A stretch of 64,000 nt of DNA from Cephalotus follicularis (lineage: Eukaryota > Streptophyta > Magnoliopsida > Oxalidales > Cephalotaceae), in NCBI GenBank assembly GCA_001972305.1, contig BDDD01000976.1:248001-312000 (forward strand), written 5' to 3'. Each line of letters begins with the position of its first letter. The stretch's first letter is position 1. The translations under genes were made by a program, and so were the position numbers. Below the pieces are notes generated by a model. It was given only the letters and a program-made list of their open reading frames with translations, was not told the DNA's origin and searched no databases. Positions 42,241 to 53,989 of the stretch are shown here, in pieces.

Positions 42241-43400
42241 GTGACAAAGATTATAGTCACTTTTGAAAAAGATTTTTGCAAAGTAATAGACATCAAAAAT
42301 AACATAACTAAATTTATTGGATATAGACATGGCAATGTGTACGTTGTAGATATAAATGATTTACAAAATGTCAAATGTCTTGTATCCATAAATGATGATA
42401 ATTGGTTATGGCATAGGAGACTTGGTTATGTTGGTATGACAACCATTTCAAAAATTTTAAAACATGATCTAGTTAAAGGGCTTCCCAAAATTAATTTTGA
42501 AAAAGATAAAATATGTGACACTTGTCAATAAGGGAAGCAAACTAGAACATCTTTTAAAACTAAGAATGTAGTGTCTACAACTAGGCCATTACAACTATTA
42601 CATATTGATTTATTTGGACCCATAGATGTGAGAAGTCTAGGTGGTAAATCATATGCTATGGTTATAGTTGATGACCGCTCAAGATATACATGGACAATTT
42701 TCCTTGCCCATCAAAATGAAGTTTTTAAAGAATTTTCAAATTTTTGTAAGATTGTTCAAAAGAAAAAGACACTTCTATTTTAACTATTATAAGTGATCAT
42801 GGTAAATAATTTGAAAACCATCTTTTCAAAAACTTTTATAATGAAAATGGTTTTATTCATGAGATCTCTACTCCTATAACACCTCAACAAAATGGGGTTG
42901 TTGAACGGAAAAATGGAACTCTACAAGAAATGTGTAGAACTATTTTAAATGAAAACCATTTACCAAAATATTTTTGGGCTGAGGCCATAAATAATTCGTG
43001 TTATGATTTAAATCGAATATCGATAATGCCAATTCTCAAAAAGGCTCCATATGAATTATGGAGGGGAGAAAGCCTGACTTTAGTTACTTCCATGCCTTTG
43101 GATGCAAGTGCTTTATTCACAACAATGGAAAGGATCATCTTGGTAAGTTAAACTCCAAAGTTGATGAAGATATATTTCTTGGCTATTCAAGTACAAGTAG
43201 AGCTTATAGATGCTTTAATAAAAGAACACTACTTGTAGAAGAATCTATGCATGTTGTTTTTTATGAATCTAACCCTTTGCTTCCAAAAGACTTAATTAAC
43301 AATGATGATATAGATTTTGCTGAAAAAGGAATTTATAAGCTAAGACTTGAAGATAGCAAAAAGGAGGAGACTATGCAAGGAGTAACCTATCAAGAAAGCT
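42241..43400 (+). pseudogene. Copia 2 GAG-pre-integrase and integrase fossil
   Basis: GAG-pre-integrase (WLWHRRLGYVGMTTISKILKHDLVKGLP), the zinc region ending KICDTCQ, the core (LLHIDLFGPIDVRSLGGKSYAMVIVDDRSRYTW, NGVVERKNGTLQEMCRT), and the tail (DEDIFLGYSSTSRAYRCFNKRT). Order before RT marks Ty1/copia. Several breaks. Confidence 0.92.
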
Positions 43401-44480
43401 ACCAATAAACTCTTCATGACAAGCTTTGAAGGTAGTGAAAGGACATCCTCATGAGGCAATTATAGGTAATCCTAGACAAGGTATAGTTACTAGGTCTACT
43501 ATCAATCATAATTATATTGCTTTTCTGTCTTAGATAGAGCCTAAAAATATAAAAGAGGCTGAAAAAGATGAAAATTAGATGATAGCTATGCAAGAAGAAT
43601 TAAACCAGTTTGATCGTAATAAAGTATGGAACTTAGTATCTAGGCCTAATGATCATCATATAATTGGTACTAAATGGGTATATCGCAATAAAATGGAAGA
43701 TCAAAGAATAGTTGTTAGAAACAAAGCTAGGTTAGTAGCTAAGGGATATTCCCAAGAAGAGGGAATTGATTTTGATTAGGCATATGCACCCGTAGCTAGA
43801 TTAGAATCCATTCGTATTTTACTTGCATATGCATCATATAAAGATTGTACCCTTTTTCAAATGGATGTAAAAAGTGCGTTTTTAAATGGTTTAATAAAGG
43901 AGGAAGTGTATGTAAAACAATCTCTCGGTTTTGAAGATCCACATTTTCCAAGCCATGTTTTTAAACTTTCAAAAGCATTATATGGTTTAAAACAAGCTCC
44001 TAGAGCTTGGTATGAAAAGCTTAGAGGCTATCTCATTAAAAATGATTTTAAAAGAGGCTCAATAAATATAAATCTTTTTACAGAATCTCTCAATGAAGAT
44101 ATTTTAATTGTGCAAATATATGTTGATGATATAATATTTGGTTATACTAATGAGAGCTTGTGCAAGGAGTTTGCTCAAATTATGCAAGATGAGTTCGAAA
44201 TGAGCATTATGGGAGAACTCAACTTTTTCCTTGGACTACAAGTACAACAACTCAAAGATGACATTTTCATCAACCAATCCAAATACGTCAAAGATCTACT
44301 CAAAATATTTGGAATGGAAAATGCAAAGAAGAGCAAAACTCCAATGAGCACAACTACAAGGTTAGACAAAAATGAGCAAGGCAAACTCGTTGACCAAAAA
44401 CTCTATAGGAGTATGATTGGTTCTTTGCCTTTTCTAACTGCTAGTAGACCAAATATTCTGTTCAGTGTATGTTTGTGTGC
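43401..44480 (+). pseudogene. Copia 2 reverse transcriptase fossil
   Basis: WNLVSRPNDHHIIGTKWVYRNK, LVAKGYSQEEGIDFD, FQMDVKSAFLNGLIKEEVYVKQ, ALYGLKQAPRAWY and the catalytic IYVDDIIFG (about 44116-44145). The copia RT signature is complete in outline; a few breaks. Confidence 0.93.
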
Positions 44481-44912
44481 TCATTTTCAAGCATGTCCAA
44501 AAGAATCACACTTGCATGTTGTCAAACGAATTTTTAAATATTTAGCATATACACCTACCTTAGGACTATGGTATCCTAGAAACTCCTCTTTTGACTTGCA
44601 TACATATTCAGATGCTGATTTTGGAGGATATAAAGTAGATAGAAGAAGCAATAGTGGCACTTTGCCAATTCTTAGGAAATATGCTCATTTCTTGGTTTAG
44701 CAAAACACACAATTCGGTAGCACTCTCCATTACCGAAGCTGAGTATATTGCAGTAGGAAGTTGTTGTGCACAAGTCATATGGATGAAACAAAAACTCTTA
44801 GATTATGGATTTAAATTTAAAAATGTACCTATAAGATGTGATAACCCTAGAGCAATATGCTTAGGTAAAAATCCCGTACACCATTCTAGAACTAAGCATA
44901 TATATATATAAG
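44481..44912 (+). pseudogene. Copia 2 RNase H fossil
   Basis: HVVKRIFKYLAYTPTLGLWYP, YSDADFGGYKVDRRSNSG, SITEAEYIAVGSCCAQVIWMKQ and HHSRTKHI. Cut at 44912 by a minus-strand LTR; the element's remaining 3' part is not in the window. Confidence 0.92.
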
Positions 44913-45354
44913 TGTCATACCCCTTTCTCAACATATAGACCCTCAGGTCATAACAATCAACATTTATATTCAGCTTATACGAAAACATATAGAAAATTAA
45001 AAACTTTCCAACCATATAATATCAATGCAGAAGCATTTAGAGCATAAGCCGAATTAAATAACATAATATGCATCCCATACTTCATATTTCAAAAATTTAA
45101 CATCAATACGATAACCATCGTCAATTGCCCTCAAAACGAAGCTTGAACTAAATTCAGTCATTACATCAATCCATTATTATAATGATCAATTTTAACATTT
45201 CTTAAAAGAAATATAACCTAAACTGCTCTTCGTTTCCCCAAGCTCAACGCGATATTGATCCGTTGCATCAATTTGAAATTGATAGGGTTAGCCGAATCCA
45301 TTGGGTAAGTAGAGACAATATAAATGCACTTGGGGTCAACTATAATAAATGCCA
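44913..45354 (-). repeat. Family-D LTR fragment, last 0.44 kb
   Basis: The minus-strand copy ends ..GGGGTATGACA at 44913 and aligns with the end of the solo LTR at about 40160-40602 (AATTCAACAATAATA-poor but GCTTATAC..AATATA, GATTGATGCAACGG-type and CTAACCCTATCAATTT blocks). It stops at 45354, where G6 starts. Inserted in copia 2 RNase H. Confidence 0.82.
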
Positions 45355-46744
45355 TGTACCACCGCCGAATGGTGGGAGCCCTTACAGGTCATAATACATA
45401 ACTTAATAAAACATATGCATAACTTTATTCAAAATATGTGGTGGTCTAAAACGTAACATAGCTGAACCTAAACATAGTCTGAAAACTTTAACATAAACTA
45501 AAATGTCAAAATCCAAAACCATAATCCGAAAAGCATGAAATTGTTCAAAAGACTGGCCCTAACATGACCATATGACAACAGAAACATAATAGGATCAAAG
45601 TCCTAGATGATCATTAGACATAAGGTGGACACCTCTCATCACACATTGCCCCGATGCTCTTGATAACCTGCCGTATGGAAAGAAAAAAGCGGTTGAGCAA
45701 ACCTAAGTATGGATATAGAATGTAAAACAGTAAACGATAATTTTAAAAGATAGTAAGAATTAAAAATAAACTTAAAATAGAAATCTTAAGCAATAATCAG
45801 TTTAAACATTCTTAATAAGTCACCTCAGAATTTTCGTATAAACCAAATCCATAACTTTCAAAACATAAACCATACCTTTCAAAACATAAAGTTCCATACT
45901 GAGCATCATAACATATCACATATCATAACACGTATAAGCAAGGGATTCTCAACGTCCACATGCCATATAGAAATGATGTTTACGATACTACACAATCAAT
46001 TCTCATAACATAACATATCACATATTTCTAGGATCGATCCATACGCCTCTATCACAAATAACGGATCCATAATCCTCCATATAGGATATCATAATATAGA
46101 GAGATGCCATGGACTAATCACACCACCACGGAAAATGTCATGCCTCCGTGCCAAAGGACACACGCCCCATAGGTGGGTACAAAAGCTCAGTACTTCACCA
46201 TTTCGAAAACATTGATTTTATCATAATCAATTTAAAACACATATAGAAAGGTTTTTCCGAAACATATCCAAAAATCGTTATCAAACGATATAATTTCACA
46301 TTGCACATATTTTCATAATCGGAAATCAACTATTTTAATTTCACAATAAAAGAGACGATCGCATAAAATTTCGTAAACAAATCATAGCTGAATTTATAAA
46401 GTCAGAAATACTTAATCTCATAAAAATATCAAAGATGACTTTATTTCCAAAACATATCAAAATCCAAAGCATAACAGAGTTCATAAAACCGAAGGAATAT
46501 ATCAAGGAACGAACATCCGTACCTTATGCGATCACATAAAAAATAACTTTATGAATTGATCGATAAATTTCTAAAGTGCCCATTAGTAGCACAATTATCT
46601 ATAAGATACAAAATCGTTCATATAAGGACGTGAAATTAACTATAGACATTAAATCAGGAATATAACGGTGTTTAAAACAGACCCCGATTCATCAGAAGAA
46701 CAAATAGATAAGGAAATTTGAAAGCAGAAATTTGCTGGACTCAC

Positions 46745-46918
46745 CAGCCGACTGTAACAGAACTCTAGTCGACTGTTCAAAGCATGGCCAGCCGACTACA
46801 CAAGAAGAACTGCAGCCAGCCGACTGGGACAGGGGTCCAGTCGACAGTGCAAGGCATATCAGCCGACAGATCAATAAGGCAGTCGACTACTCAATGCATA
46901 ACAACCGACTGTTCTAGA
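46745..46918. repeat. GTCGAC-core array in G6 LTR (CAGCCGACTG spelling)
   Basis: About nine units: CAGCCGACTGTAAC, TAGTCGACTGTT, CAGCCGACTACA, CAGCCGACTGGG, CAGTCGACAGTG, CAGCCGACAGAT, CAGTCGACTACT and CAACCGACTGTT, 17-25 bp apart. Confidence 0.9.
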
Positions 46919-47106
46919 CGACATAACACAAAAGTCTGACAGTCCTATGCAAATTTTCTATCAAAACCTGGATATCACATTACCAGAGGATCGCAACTAC
47001 TTAAGTAAGACTCTATATGGTATTTAAAATAGTAACAGAACACTGAACATAAGAGAGATATACATACAGTGCCTATACTTAAAAAGAGTGATAAATTCTA
47101 ATCAAT

Positions 47107-47120
47107 TGCATATATATATA

Positions 47121-47166
<46 letters not shown>
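47107..47166. repeat. (TA)n microsatellite
   Basis: About 60 bp of almost pure TA. Simple sequence inside the G6 LTR. Confidence 0.95.
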
Positions 47167-47168
<2 letters not shown>

Positions 47169-48080
47169 CCAGATTACTATCGAATTACCAACAACTAGTT
47201 TTCAAAACCAGCATACAACCTATACAAGACGCCTAAAGACTTGTTAACAGACTCATAAACGATAACAGAGCATATTATGCCAGGAATCAAAAACGAATTC
47301 TAACAGCCTGTATAAACATACAATTGGATTCATAACGAAACCGGACAAACCATCACAGCAAAGCAAGATAACCAACCTGTAATGGTGATACAAAAACCGT
47401 AGAATGAACACAACGATTTCCAAAGCTTACATGGTTGTTCAACAGGAAAAGATAAGGAAACGATACAAGGATTCAACAGTCTATCTATGGAGTGTACAAC
47501 AAAACAAAACCATCTATAAACTGAATCATGAGGCACAAACCTGATTTGATGAAGCAATTTGCATGAAGAACAAAATGGATTTTCAAACTTGCAGGTTTGG
47601 TTGCGTTCCAGGTGAGAGAGAAGGAATGGCACAAAACAGTGGACAAATGGCATACTTAAACAGAAAGGAGAGACAATTTCGGGAAGGATAAGGGAAAGAG
47701 GGAATAAAATCGGGTAGGATAAGGAAAGGAGGAAGATTTTTGGGGAAGTTAGAGGGAAGTGGGAGAGATTACGGGAGAGAGGGAGATAGGAGAGAGATAA
47801 AAACGGGATTGGGAGAGATTGGAGAGAGAAGGAAATAAAAAAAATAGATTAAAAAGATTTAGTTTTAAAAATTAAATAAAAACTGATTTATATAAAATAA
47901 AATTTAAATAGAATAAAAATAAATTTTACTTATTCATATGCACGTACTAACATATACCCAAATAGGCTAAGGCTGGTATCAGTCAGCCTAAAACACATAG
48001 ACCAAAATAAAATCGATAAACTACTTAACAAAACAAATCAAAAGTCTGAAAACATACATACAGACAAACAGGGTATTACA

Positions 48081-48617
48081 TCTCCACCCCCTAAAAAGAA
48101 AATTTCATCCCGAAATCATAAATAACCACATACCTTAAACAAACAAGCAAGGGTATTCTTCCCGAATATGCTCTTCCAACTACCATGTAGCTTCACGCTC
48201 AGGGTGATTCTTCCACAAGACCTTAACAAAAGGAATGGTCTTACTTCTCGTAACCCTTTCATGTCGATCAAGAATAGCTTCAGCCTCCTCCTCACAATAC
48301 AAATCTTCCCGCATCCTGTCCAAAGGACAGTGGACCATGTGCAGGGGATGATAATGATAACCCCTCAGCATAGACACATGGAACACATTATGGACATGTG
48401 CTAACTGTGGAGGCAAAGCTAACCAATAAGCAACCGCGCCAACCTTTTCCAGAACTTCAAATGGTTCTATAAGCCAAGAACTCAACTTCCCTTTCAAGCC
48501 AAAATGACAGACTCCTTTCCGAGGTGAAACCTTTTAAAACACATGTTCACCTGCTTTAAACTCCAAGTCCCTCCGATGTCTATCTGCATAACTCTTCGAT
48601 CGAGATTGAGCTGCCTT
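48081..48617 (-). pseudogene. G6 integrase C-terminal fossil
   Basis: Starts after a purine tract (complement TCTCCACCCCCTAAAAAG). Main open stretch 48180-48497: GPFEVLEKVGAVAYWLALPPQLAHVHNVFHVSMLRGY-like sequence, as in G1. Cut by G7. Confidence 0.88.
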
Positions 48618-49924
48618 TGTCACACCCCGTTATCTAACACATTAAAAACATACATAAATGGTAACAGTTAATAATCCAACATTCATCAATCTTCAATACT
48701 TTAATCAAAAGCAGAAGCATTCCATAGCCGGATTATAATAATTATCTGCACGCAGCCCATACGACGTGCTTACAAGTACAACATACGTTGTAAATTACAT
48801 GTCTGAATGTAAATATAACAAACGGAGTATGATCGCTATTACAATACAAAGACATAGTAAATAACAACCTTAAACAAAACAGGAGCTCTCCTCAAGCTTC
48901 AGCAGCACTTGCCCGAATGCCTTCACTTAATCTAAAATTGTAGGGGGTTAGCCTTTGTCCTCACTCGGCTAAGTAGGAATAAAGCATGAGAAAGAGTATA
49001 TAAATGTAAACATGTATGACAGTTTATTTTTTAAAATAACATATATATTTAAGTATTCCAACATATATGATCAATCATGTCAAGTGGCCATAAACACTAC
49101 AATTCAAGATTACCGCACAAGGGTAAAATCAATCAATACGGTGGTTGGGTGTCACATGTCGCTAACTCCTAGCACCAACTGCGCACAACCTAACTATCAC
49201 CCTACACTCCGAAGATGAGAGATCAGGTAACAATTCTGTCGGCATTTTTCGGGCAGGTAATAATCGAGATCTGCATTGCAGATAAGTTTGGTGGAAGCTC
49301 TAGCCAACTCCTGGCACATAGGACCACCCCGTAGCCAATGATTTCTCCTATCACTCGACTAACGGCAAGGCATGGACAAAGAATTCAATAAATTCAATAA
49401 CAATAATTACATATATCTATAATATGCAATATAGTAGTAGTTTTCTTTTAGAAACATCTAACAATTTAGTGACCGTACCTCTTTTTTGGAGGAAACAGTA
49501 ACAATACAATAGTGGTACCTCTCATGGGAGGAAAATCAGTAAATAATTTGACAGTAAGTTTTTTCATTTGAAAACCATAGTTAAAATCCATATTTGTGCT
49601 TATAGTACTTAGTTGGTTCAATCCTTGAAATTAAGTGAAACCATAGTGTTTATGAGTACTTAATAGATATACAATACCTATAACATCAGCATTATACAGC
49701 AGCATAACAATAGGGACAGTAGCCATTCGAGGATTCAAACAAGAATCATTAACATATCCATAGTCATTCTTACACAATTCACAAAAGAAATGAATAAGTT
49801 GTTTAATTCCCGAAATGTAATTACACACGGACAGGATTGAATATTAGAATCATCCTATGTGGAGGCCAGGGTGATTACATACCATTTAAGCCTAAATAGT
49901 ATCTAATATCAGTAATTTATCTCT

Positions 49925-50045
49925 TAACAGTCGACTGTTCATAAGAATAGCCGGCTGTTTACATTGAGCAGTCGACTGTTTGTCCTTAACAGTAGGTTGT
50001 TTACATTGAGCAGACGACTGTTAGGCTCAATAGTCGACTGTTTTG
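49925..50045. repeat. GTCGAC-core array 2 of G7 LTR
   Basis: CAGTCGACTGTT, TAGCCGGCTGTT, CAGTCGACTGTT, CAGTAGGTTGTT, CAGACGACTGTT and TAGTCGACTGTT, with a regular spacing of about 20-23 bp. Confidence 0.92.
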
Positions 50046-50784
50046 CCCAGAAAAATGACATGCAGTAGTTTGACAGAACAGAGTATGAATGTTCACATTC
50101 TAATTCAAACCAATCAATAGCATGCAATCATAGAGAAATTATCTAGACATGCTATACATATTATATCTTTAAAAATGTGTCAATACCCCTACCTCAATCG
50201 CTATCCCAAAATCAAATTGGATTAATTCCTCTCTTTAAGTTCCAACTTCAACTCAACACCAATTCTGGCACTCCAGCAATTAACTATGGGTGCATGTTAA
50301 TAGGAGATATACGTAGTACACAATCAGTACATATATACCTATTGAACGATTATAACACATTTGAAATCATAACAGAAGCTTACCTCTTAATTTCAAGCTT
50401 CTAACACACATGGAACACTTTAGCTCCAACATGCAAGGTCCAGAATCACCAGCATGATTCTCCTCTTTACTCAGTGTTCTAACACTCAAATCAAGCTCTC
50501 AACAGCTGCTATAGAAGGTTTAAATGCTTAGGAATTCGTCAGATTCCATTAACTCAAATCCCAGCATTTTCCTTTCTCTCTCTCAAATGCACATTTCCTT
50601 ACTCTTTCCAATTTCTGTTTTGCAGGTTGAAGGTCTGCAGATGGAATAGTGCACATGCAAGACACCAATCTTGCATGTTACACAGCTGGTGGCACGCATC
50701 AGTCCTACATGAGACGTCTAGGACACTTGCCGTCCACTACCACTATCATGTTTCAAATGCCATGCACAGACACCTGTCTGAGTT

Positions 50785-50920
50785 AGACCAGTCGAATGTC
50801 TTTAACTGGTAGTCGACTCTCCACTTATGGCAGACCAGTCAACTGTTACCATGTGACAGTTGACTGTCCTTCCATGACCAACCAGTCGGTTGTTACCCTG
50901 TGACAGTCGGCTGTTAGGTA
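50785..50920. repeat. GTCGAC-core array 1 of G7 LTR
   Basis: CAGTCGAATG, TAGTCGACTC, CAGTCAACTGTTACC, CAGTTGACTGTCC, CAGTCGGTTGTTACC and CAGTCGGCTGTTAGG. Confidence 0.9.
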
Positions 50921-51131
50921 CTGATTCTGGTTCCTTAAGTTTATTTAAGAACCCCTCACTTTCATTCAATTCTAAACCAACCGCATACACATTATTCAAG
51001 TAATTGGACACTAAACCTCAATATAATGTATAGTTTATTCAACATTGTACAATATAAATTAATTTGAAATTTGCGGTTATTACATTCCCCCATCCTTAAA
51101 GAAAATTCGTCCTCGAATTTAGCATTAACAT

Positions 51132-51333
51132 TCAGAACAAGTGAGGAAATGTTTCCATCATCTCAGCTTCACGTTCCCAGGTTGCTTCTTCGACCCTGTG
51201 AAACCGCCACAATACCTTTACCATAGGAATAGTCTTATTCCTCAGTACCTTCTCCATTCGATCAATAATCATCGTCGACCTCTCTTCATAAGATAAGTTG
51301 TCACTGATGAATCCATGGTCGTAGCTCAATACG
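51132..51333 (-). pseudogene. G7 integrase C-terminal end
   Basis: NLSYEERSTMIIDRMEKVLRN and ETFPHLF, the usual gypsy pol end, next to a purine tract at 51085-51103. Interrupted at 51333 by G8, resuming at 61057. Confidence 0.88.
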
Positions 51334-51714
51334 TGTCACACCACGTTTCGAGAAGGCAACAATAAAGAAGTAATGACAATTAACATATAAATACAGCTTA
51401 TGCGAATTACCATAAAATTTAAACTCTTAAACAGGATATCAGTCGCGGAAGAATAAAATTCACAAGCTGTAAACTCGTAACGTGCATCGCATACTGCACG
51501 CTACCCAATATAAGTCCATTATTGTTAATCGCCCACAACGGAGCGTGATCAGTGTACAAGATTAAATCCCGTCATTAAACAAACCATAGTACAGTACAAT
51601 TAGTCCTTAAATAACTCGGTTTATTACAAAACATGAGAAAAGTAAAAACCAAGAACAAATAGCATAACATCTTGTTCCTTGCTCATGCCAGTCCAACCAG
51701 TCCACTGCATCAAT

Positions 51715-53141
51715 CTGTAAAGTATGGGGTTAGCCTTTGTCCTCAATAGGCTAAGTCATAAAAGTAGCTCGGGATCAACATTAGATGCATGTCATGTAAT
51801 GTATGCATAAATGATGCAGTGAAGGAAAAACCAGTTTATATATATATGAGAAATATATATATATTTTGCAGTACGGTAAATTAACAGTGGGTACATATAT
51901 AAGAAAATATATGTAAAAATAACAGTACATTAGTGATCGGGCCAGGATCACGTCCACAATCACAGTAATGTCTTAAAAGGACCAACAGGCAATACAGTAT
52001 GTCCACATAGGACCACAACAGTCAGGCAGTATGTGTAACGCTGCCAACTCCTGGCCCCACGCTACACTCCCACTCAGGTCCCTACTCCAGGCAACCGAGC
52101 GAGGCAACAGTACAGTATAGTGAGTCACCCAGCCATACTCCTGGCCCCTAGGTCAACCCTACCACTAGCCGACGCTGGTAGCCTCCGCCATGCAACTAGT
52201 GGCTCAAGCACAAACACATAGAAATTCACGGAGCAACAATAAATCAAACAGTAAACAGTGCAGTAACAGTACAGTGGTGATCGATTAGATCAACAACAGA
52301 TAGTCCATTTCCAAATATTTTTAGAAGTAATAAATATTTGAAACACGTCATTTCAGTAGTAGAAATACCTTGAACAATTCAGTAGTGTAAATCGTTTACA
52401 GTTCATTCGAAAATACGTTATTAATCGATACATATTTTCATACTCAAAATAGCACATTCTGGTTCACATATGCATTTCTAAATATCCAAATTTTAGAAAT
52501 CATAAACGATTTACAAACAGTAACAAACAGGCAGTAAAGCGTGTATATGCAATGCATACAAATGCTCTAATGCATCCAAAGTGAAATAGGGATCGTCGCG
52601 CTTCGTTTAAATAAGAGGGAACCAAACAGCAGCTTGGCAGTCGGCTGGATTCTCCACCAATCAGCTGTTCTGGGAATTTGGTACATGGGTAGCCGGCTGG
52701 TTCCTTCTACCAGCCCAGTGGTTCATTAGGCAGTCGACTGTCACCCTTCAACAGTCGACTGTTTCGATTGAGTAGTCGGCTGTCTTCCTTTGATAGTCGA
52801 CTGTTCTGGGAAACAGTTGCATGCAATCTGAGATACATCACTTAGGCATATCATTGCAAGCATCCAAAATATATTCTCAAGGAAGAAAATCATCATTCAG
52901 TCCTCCACAGTCTCCTAAAACCCAACAGTAGCATGCATCTTATCTAGTGATCCAATACCAAGATAGAACTCAACATGCATGTACATAAGTTCAAAGATTC
53001 TCAACAATAAACATGGCATGCGTAAAACCAGCAATAATCATGGTCATATCAACTGAGCATTATGGCTTATACTAGCAGACAATCAAATCGCACAACATGC
53101 AGTAACATTGAACTCCAATTTACAATCATAACTTCCCCTAC
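51715..53141 (-). promoter_or_regulatory. Putative leader intron in the G8 3' LTR
   Basis: Same pair of donor-like and acceptor-like sites as G2 and G4, 1427 bases apart, containing array 2. Inferred. Confidence 0.45.
52635..52815. repeat. GTCGAC-core array 2 of G8 3' LTR
   Basis: CAGTCGGCTGG, AATCAGCTGTTC, TAGCCGGCTGGTT, CAGTCGACTGTC, CAGTCGACTGTTT, TAGTCGGCTGTC and TAGTCGACTGTTC. The 5' LTR copy is at about 59753-59930. Confidence 0.92.
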
Positions 53142-53629
53142 CTATTGATTCCAAGTTAGGAATCTTTAAGTCCACCTCTTTGTGTTCCAACAGTGACGTT
53201 TTGGGCTCCCAGAAGTTCCAACTCCAAGCCCAGTAGCTCCAAGAACAGTCCAATAGCTCCAACAAGAGCTCCAAGCTTCAACAATGGAGAAACACTCCCT
53301 TCTCTCTTTCCTCTGTGTTTTTCTCCACTGCCCTCTTTGGTTCTTAGACCTTTCAGTGCCAGGATGAAGGAGATGAGGGAAGCCATTTTATGCAGAGTGT
53401 TTCTCTCCCTCTCTTCCTTAACTCCCTTCACATGGCACTAAATGCCACATTTCTATCCCACATGCATGCACACACTCATAGGTCTAAACTCCTTCCCCCA
53501 ATGAAGTTTGCATGATCCACAGGTGTCCTCTTCTTCCATTCCTTAGCTGCATGAAACACAGATGGCACCCACTTCCATCTGTAAGCTGTAGCATGTGATT
53601 CCAGTCACATGCAACAAAACATAGCACAA

Positions 53630-53790
53630 TCCAGTCGGCTGACCATACCCAACAGCCGGTTGCTCGCCTGGCAGATCGTTACCACGTGGCTCGACAGTTG
53701 CCAGTCGACTGGTTCATCCCACCAGTCGACTGTTTCAAAACACAGCCACCTAGCCGGCTAGCCAAACGTACCAGTGGACTGTACTTGGTA
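53630..53790. repeat. GTCGAC-core array 1 of G8 3' LTR
   Basis: CAGTCGGCTGACC, CAGCCGGTTGCTC, CAGTCGACTGGTTC, CAGTCGACTGTTTC, TAGCCGGCTAGCC and CAGTGGACTGTAC. The 5' LTR copy is at about 60745-60900. Confidence 0.92.
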
Positions 53791-53989
53791 TACCCACAAG
53801 GTAACACACTTCTAAGTACTTAATTGATTTTAAATCAACATCATCAGATTCGGAAAATCCATCTTTTTATTAATTCCACAAATAAAGTACATTTACATTG
53901 TGAAATTACAATACATGAAATTTCCGGGCGTTACATGCACCCATCCTTCAAAGGAATTTCGTCCTCAAAATTCAAACGAGACTAGAACA

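Larger units (their letters stand above)
37191..44912 (+). mobile_element. SIRE-type Ty1/copia element (copia 2), broken, 3' end lost
   Basis: Plus strand: 5' LTR remnant, primer site, gag with zinc knuckle, protease, integrase, RT and RNase H in the copia order (integrase before RT). Gag phrases TYEGTNQVK, RKILRCLP and LLGSLMTHE, and the LTR end ..ACAATTCACCTCC..TTTTTCA, are of SIRE/Maximus type. A solo family-D LTR interrupts gag; a minus-strand family-D LTR cuts the element after RNase H. About fifteen breaks in the coding part. The left edge is uncertain (37191-37270). Confidence 0.88.
45355..48080 (-). repeat. G6 3' LTR (family A)
   Basis: TGTACCACCGCCGAATGG..GGGTATTACA. Collinear with the G1 and G5 LTRs. 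One palindrome array of the CAGCCGACTG spelling at about 46745-46918, where G1 has GCGTCGACGC units. A TA microsatellite lies at 47107-47166, and a GA/AG-rich stretch at about 47660-47840. No genes; the 107-residue minus-strand frame at 47330-47653 has no recognisable domain. Confidence 0.88.
45355..48617 (-). mobile_element. Ty3/gypsy element G6 (family A), left part
   Basis: Minus strand: an LTR (45355-48080), polypurine tract and the end of integrase, then G7 interrupts at 48618. The rest is not in the window. TGCCA precedes the LTR; the partner flank is out of view. The integrase C-terminus matches G1 closely. Confidence 0.88.
48618..51084 (-). repeat. G7 3' LTR
   Basis: TGTCACACCCCG..GCGGTTATTACA. 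Array 1 at about 50785-50920, donor-like GAG/GTAGGGGTATT with intron side from 50192, array 2 at about 49925-50045, acceptor-like GGCTAACCCCCTACAATTTTAG/ATT with intron side ending at 48932. Distinct in sequence from B but the same layout. No genes. Confidence 0.88.
51334..53935 (-). repeat. G8 3' LTR
   Basis: TGTCACACCACG..CCGGGCGTTACA. Landmarks: array 1 about 53630-53790, TATA-like complement ATTTTATGCAG near 53386-53395, donor-like ATAG/GTAGGGGAAG (intron side from 53141), array 2 about 52635-52815, ACAGTACAGTA-type units 51590-52275, acceptor-like site (51715), short TA run near 51838-51862. Noncoding. Confidence 0.93.

Noticed and set aside
53193-53441. Plus-strand 82-residue frame and its minus-strand partner (53156-53431), repeated at 60271-60546
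   Set aside because: Present in both G8 LTRs because LTRs are duplicates; GA-rich leader sequence gives Glu/Arg-rich frames by composition.
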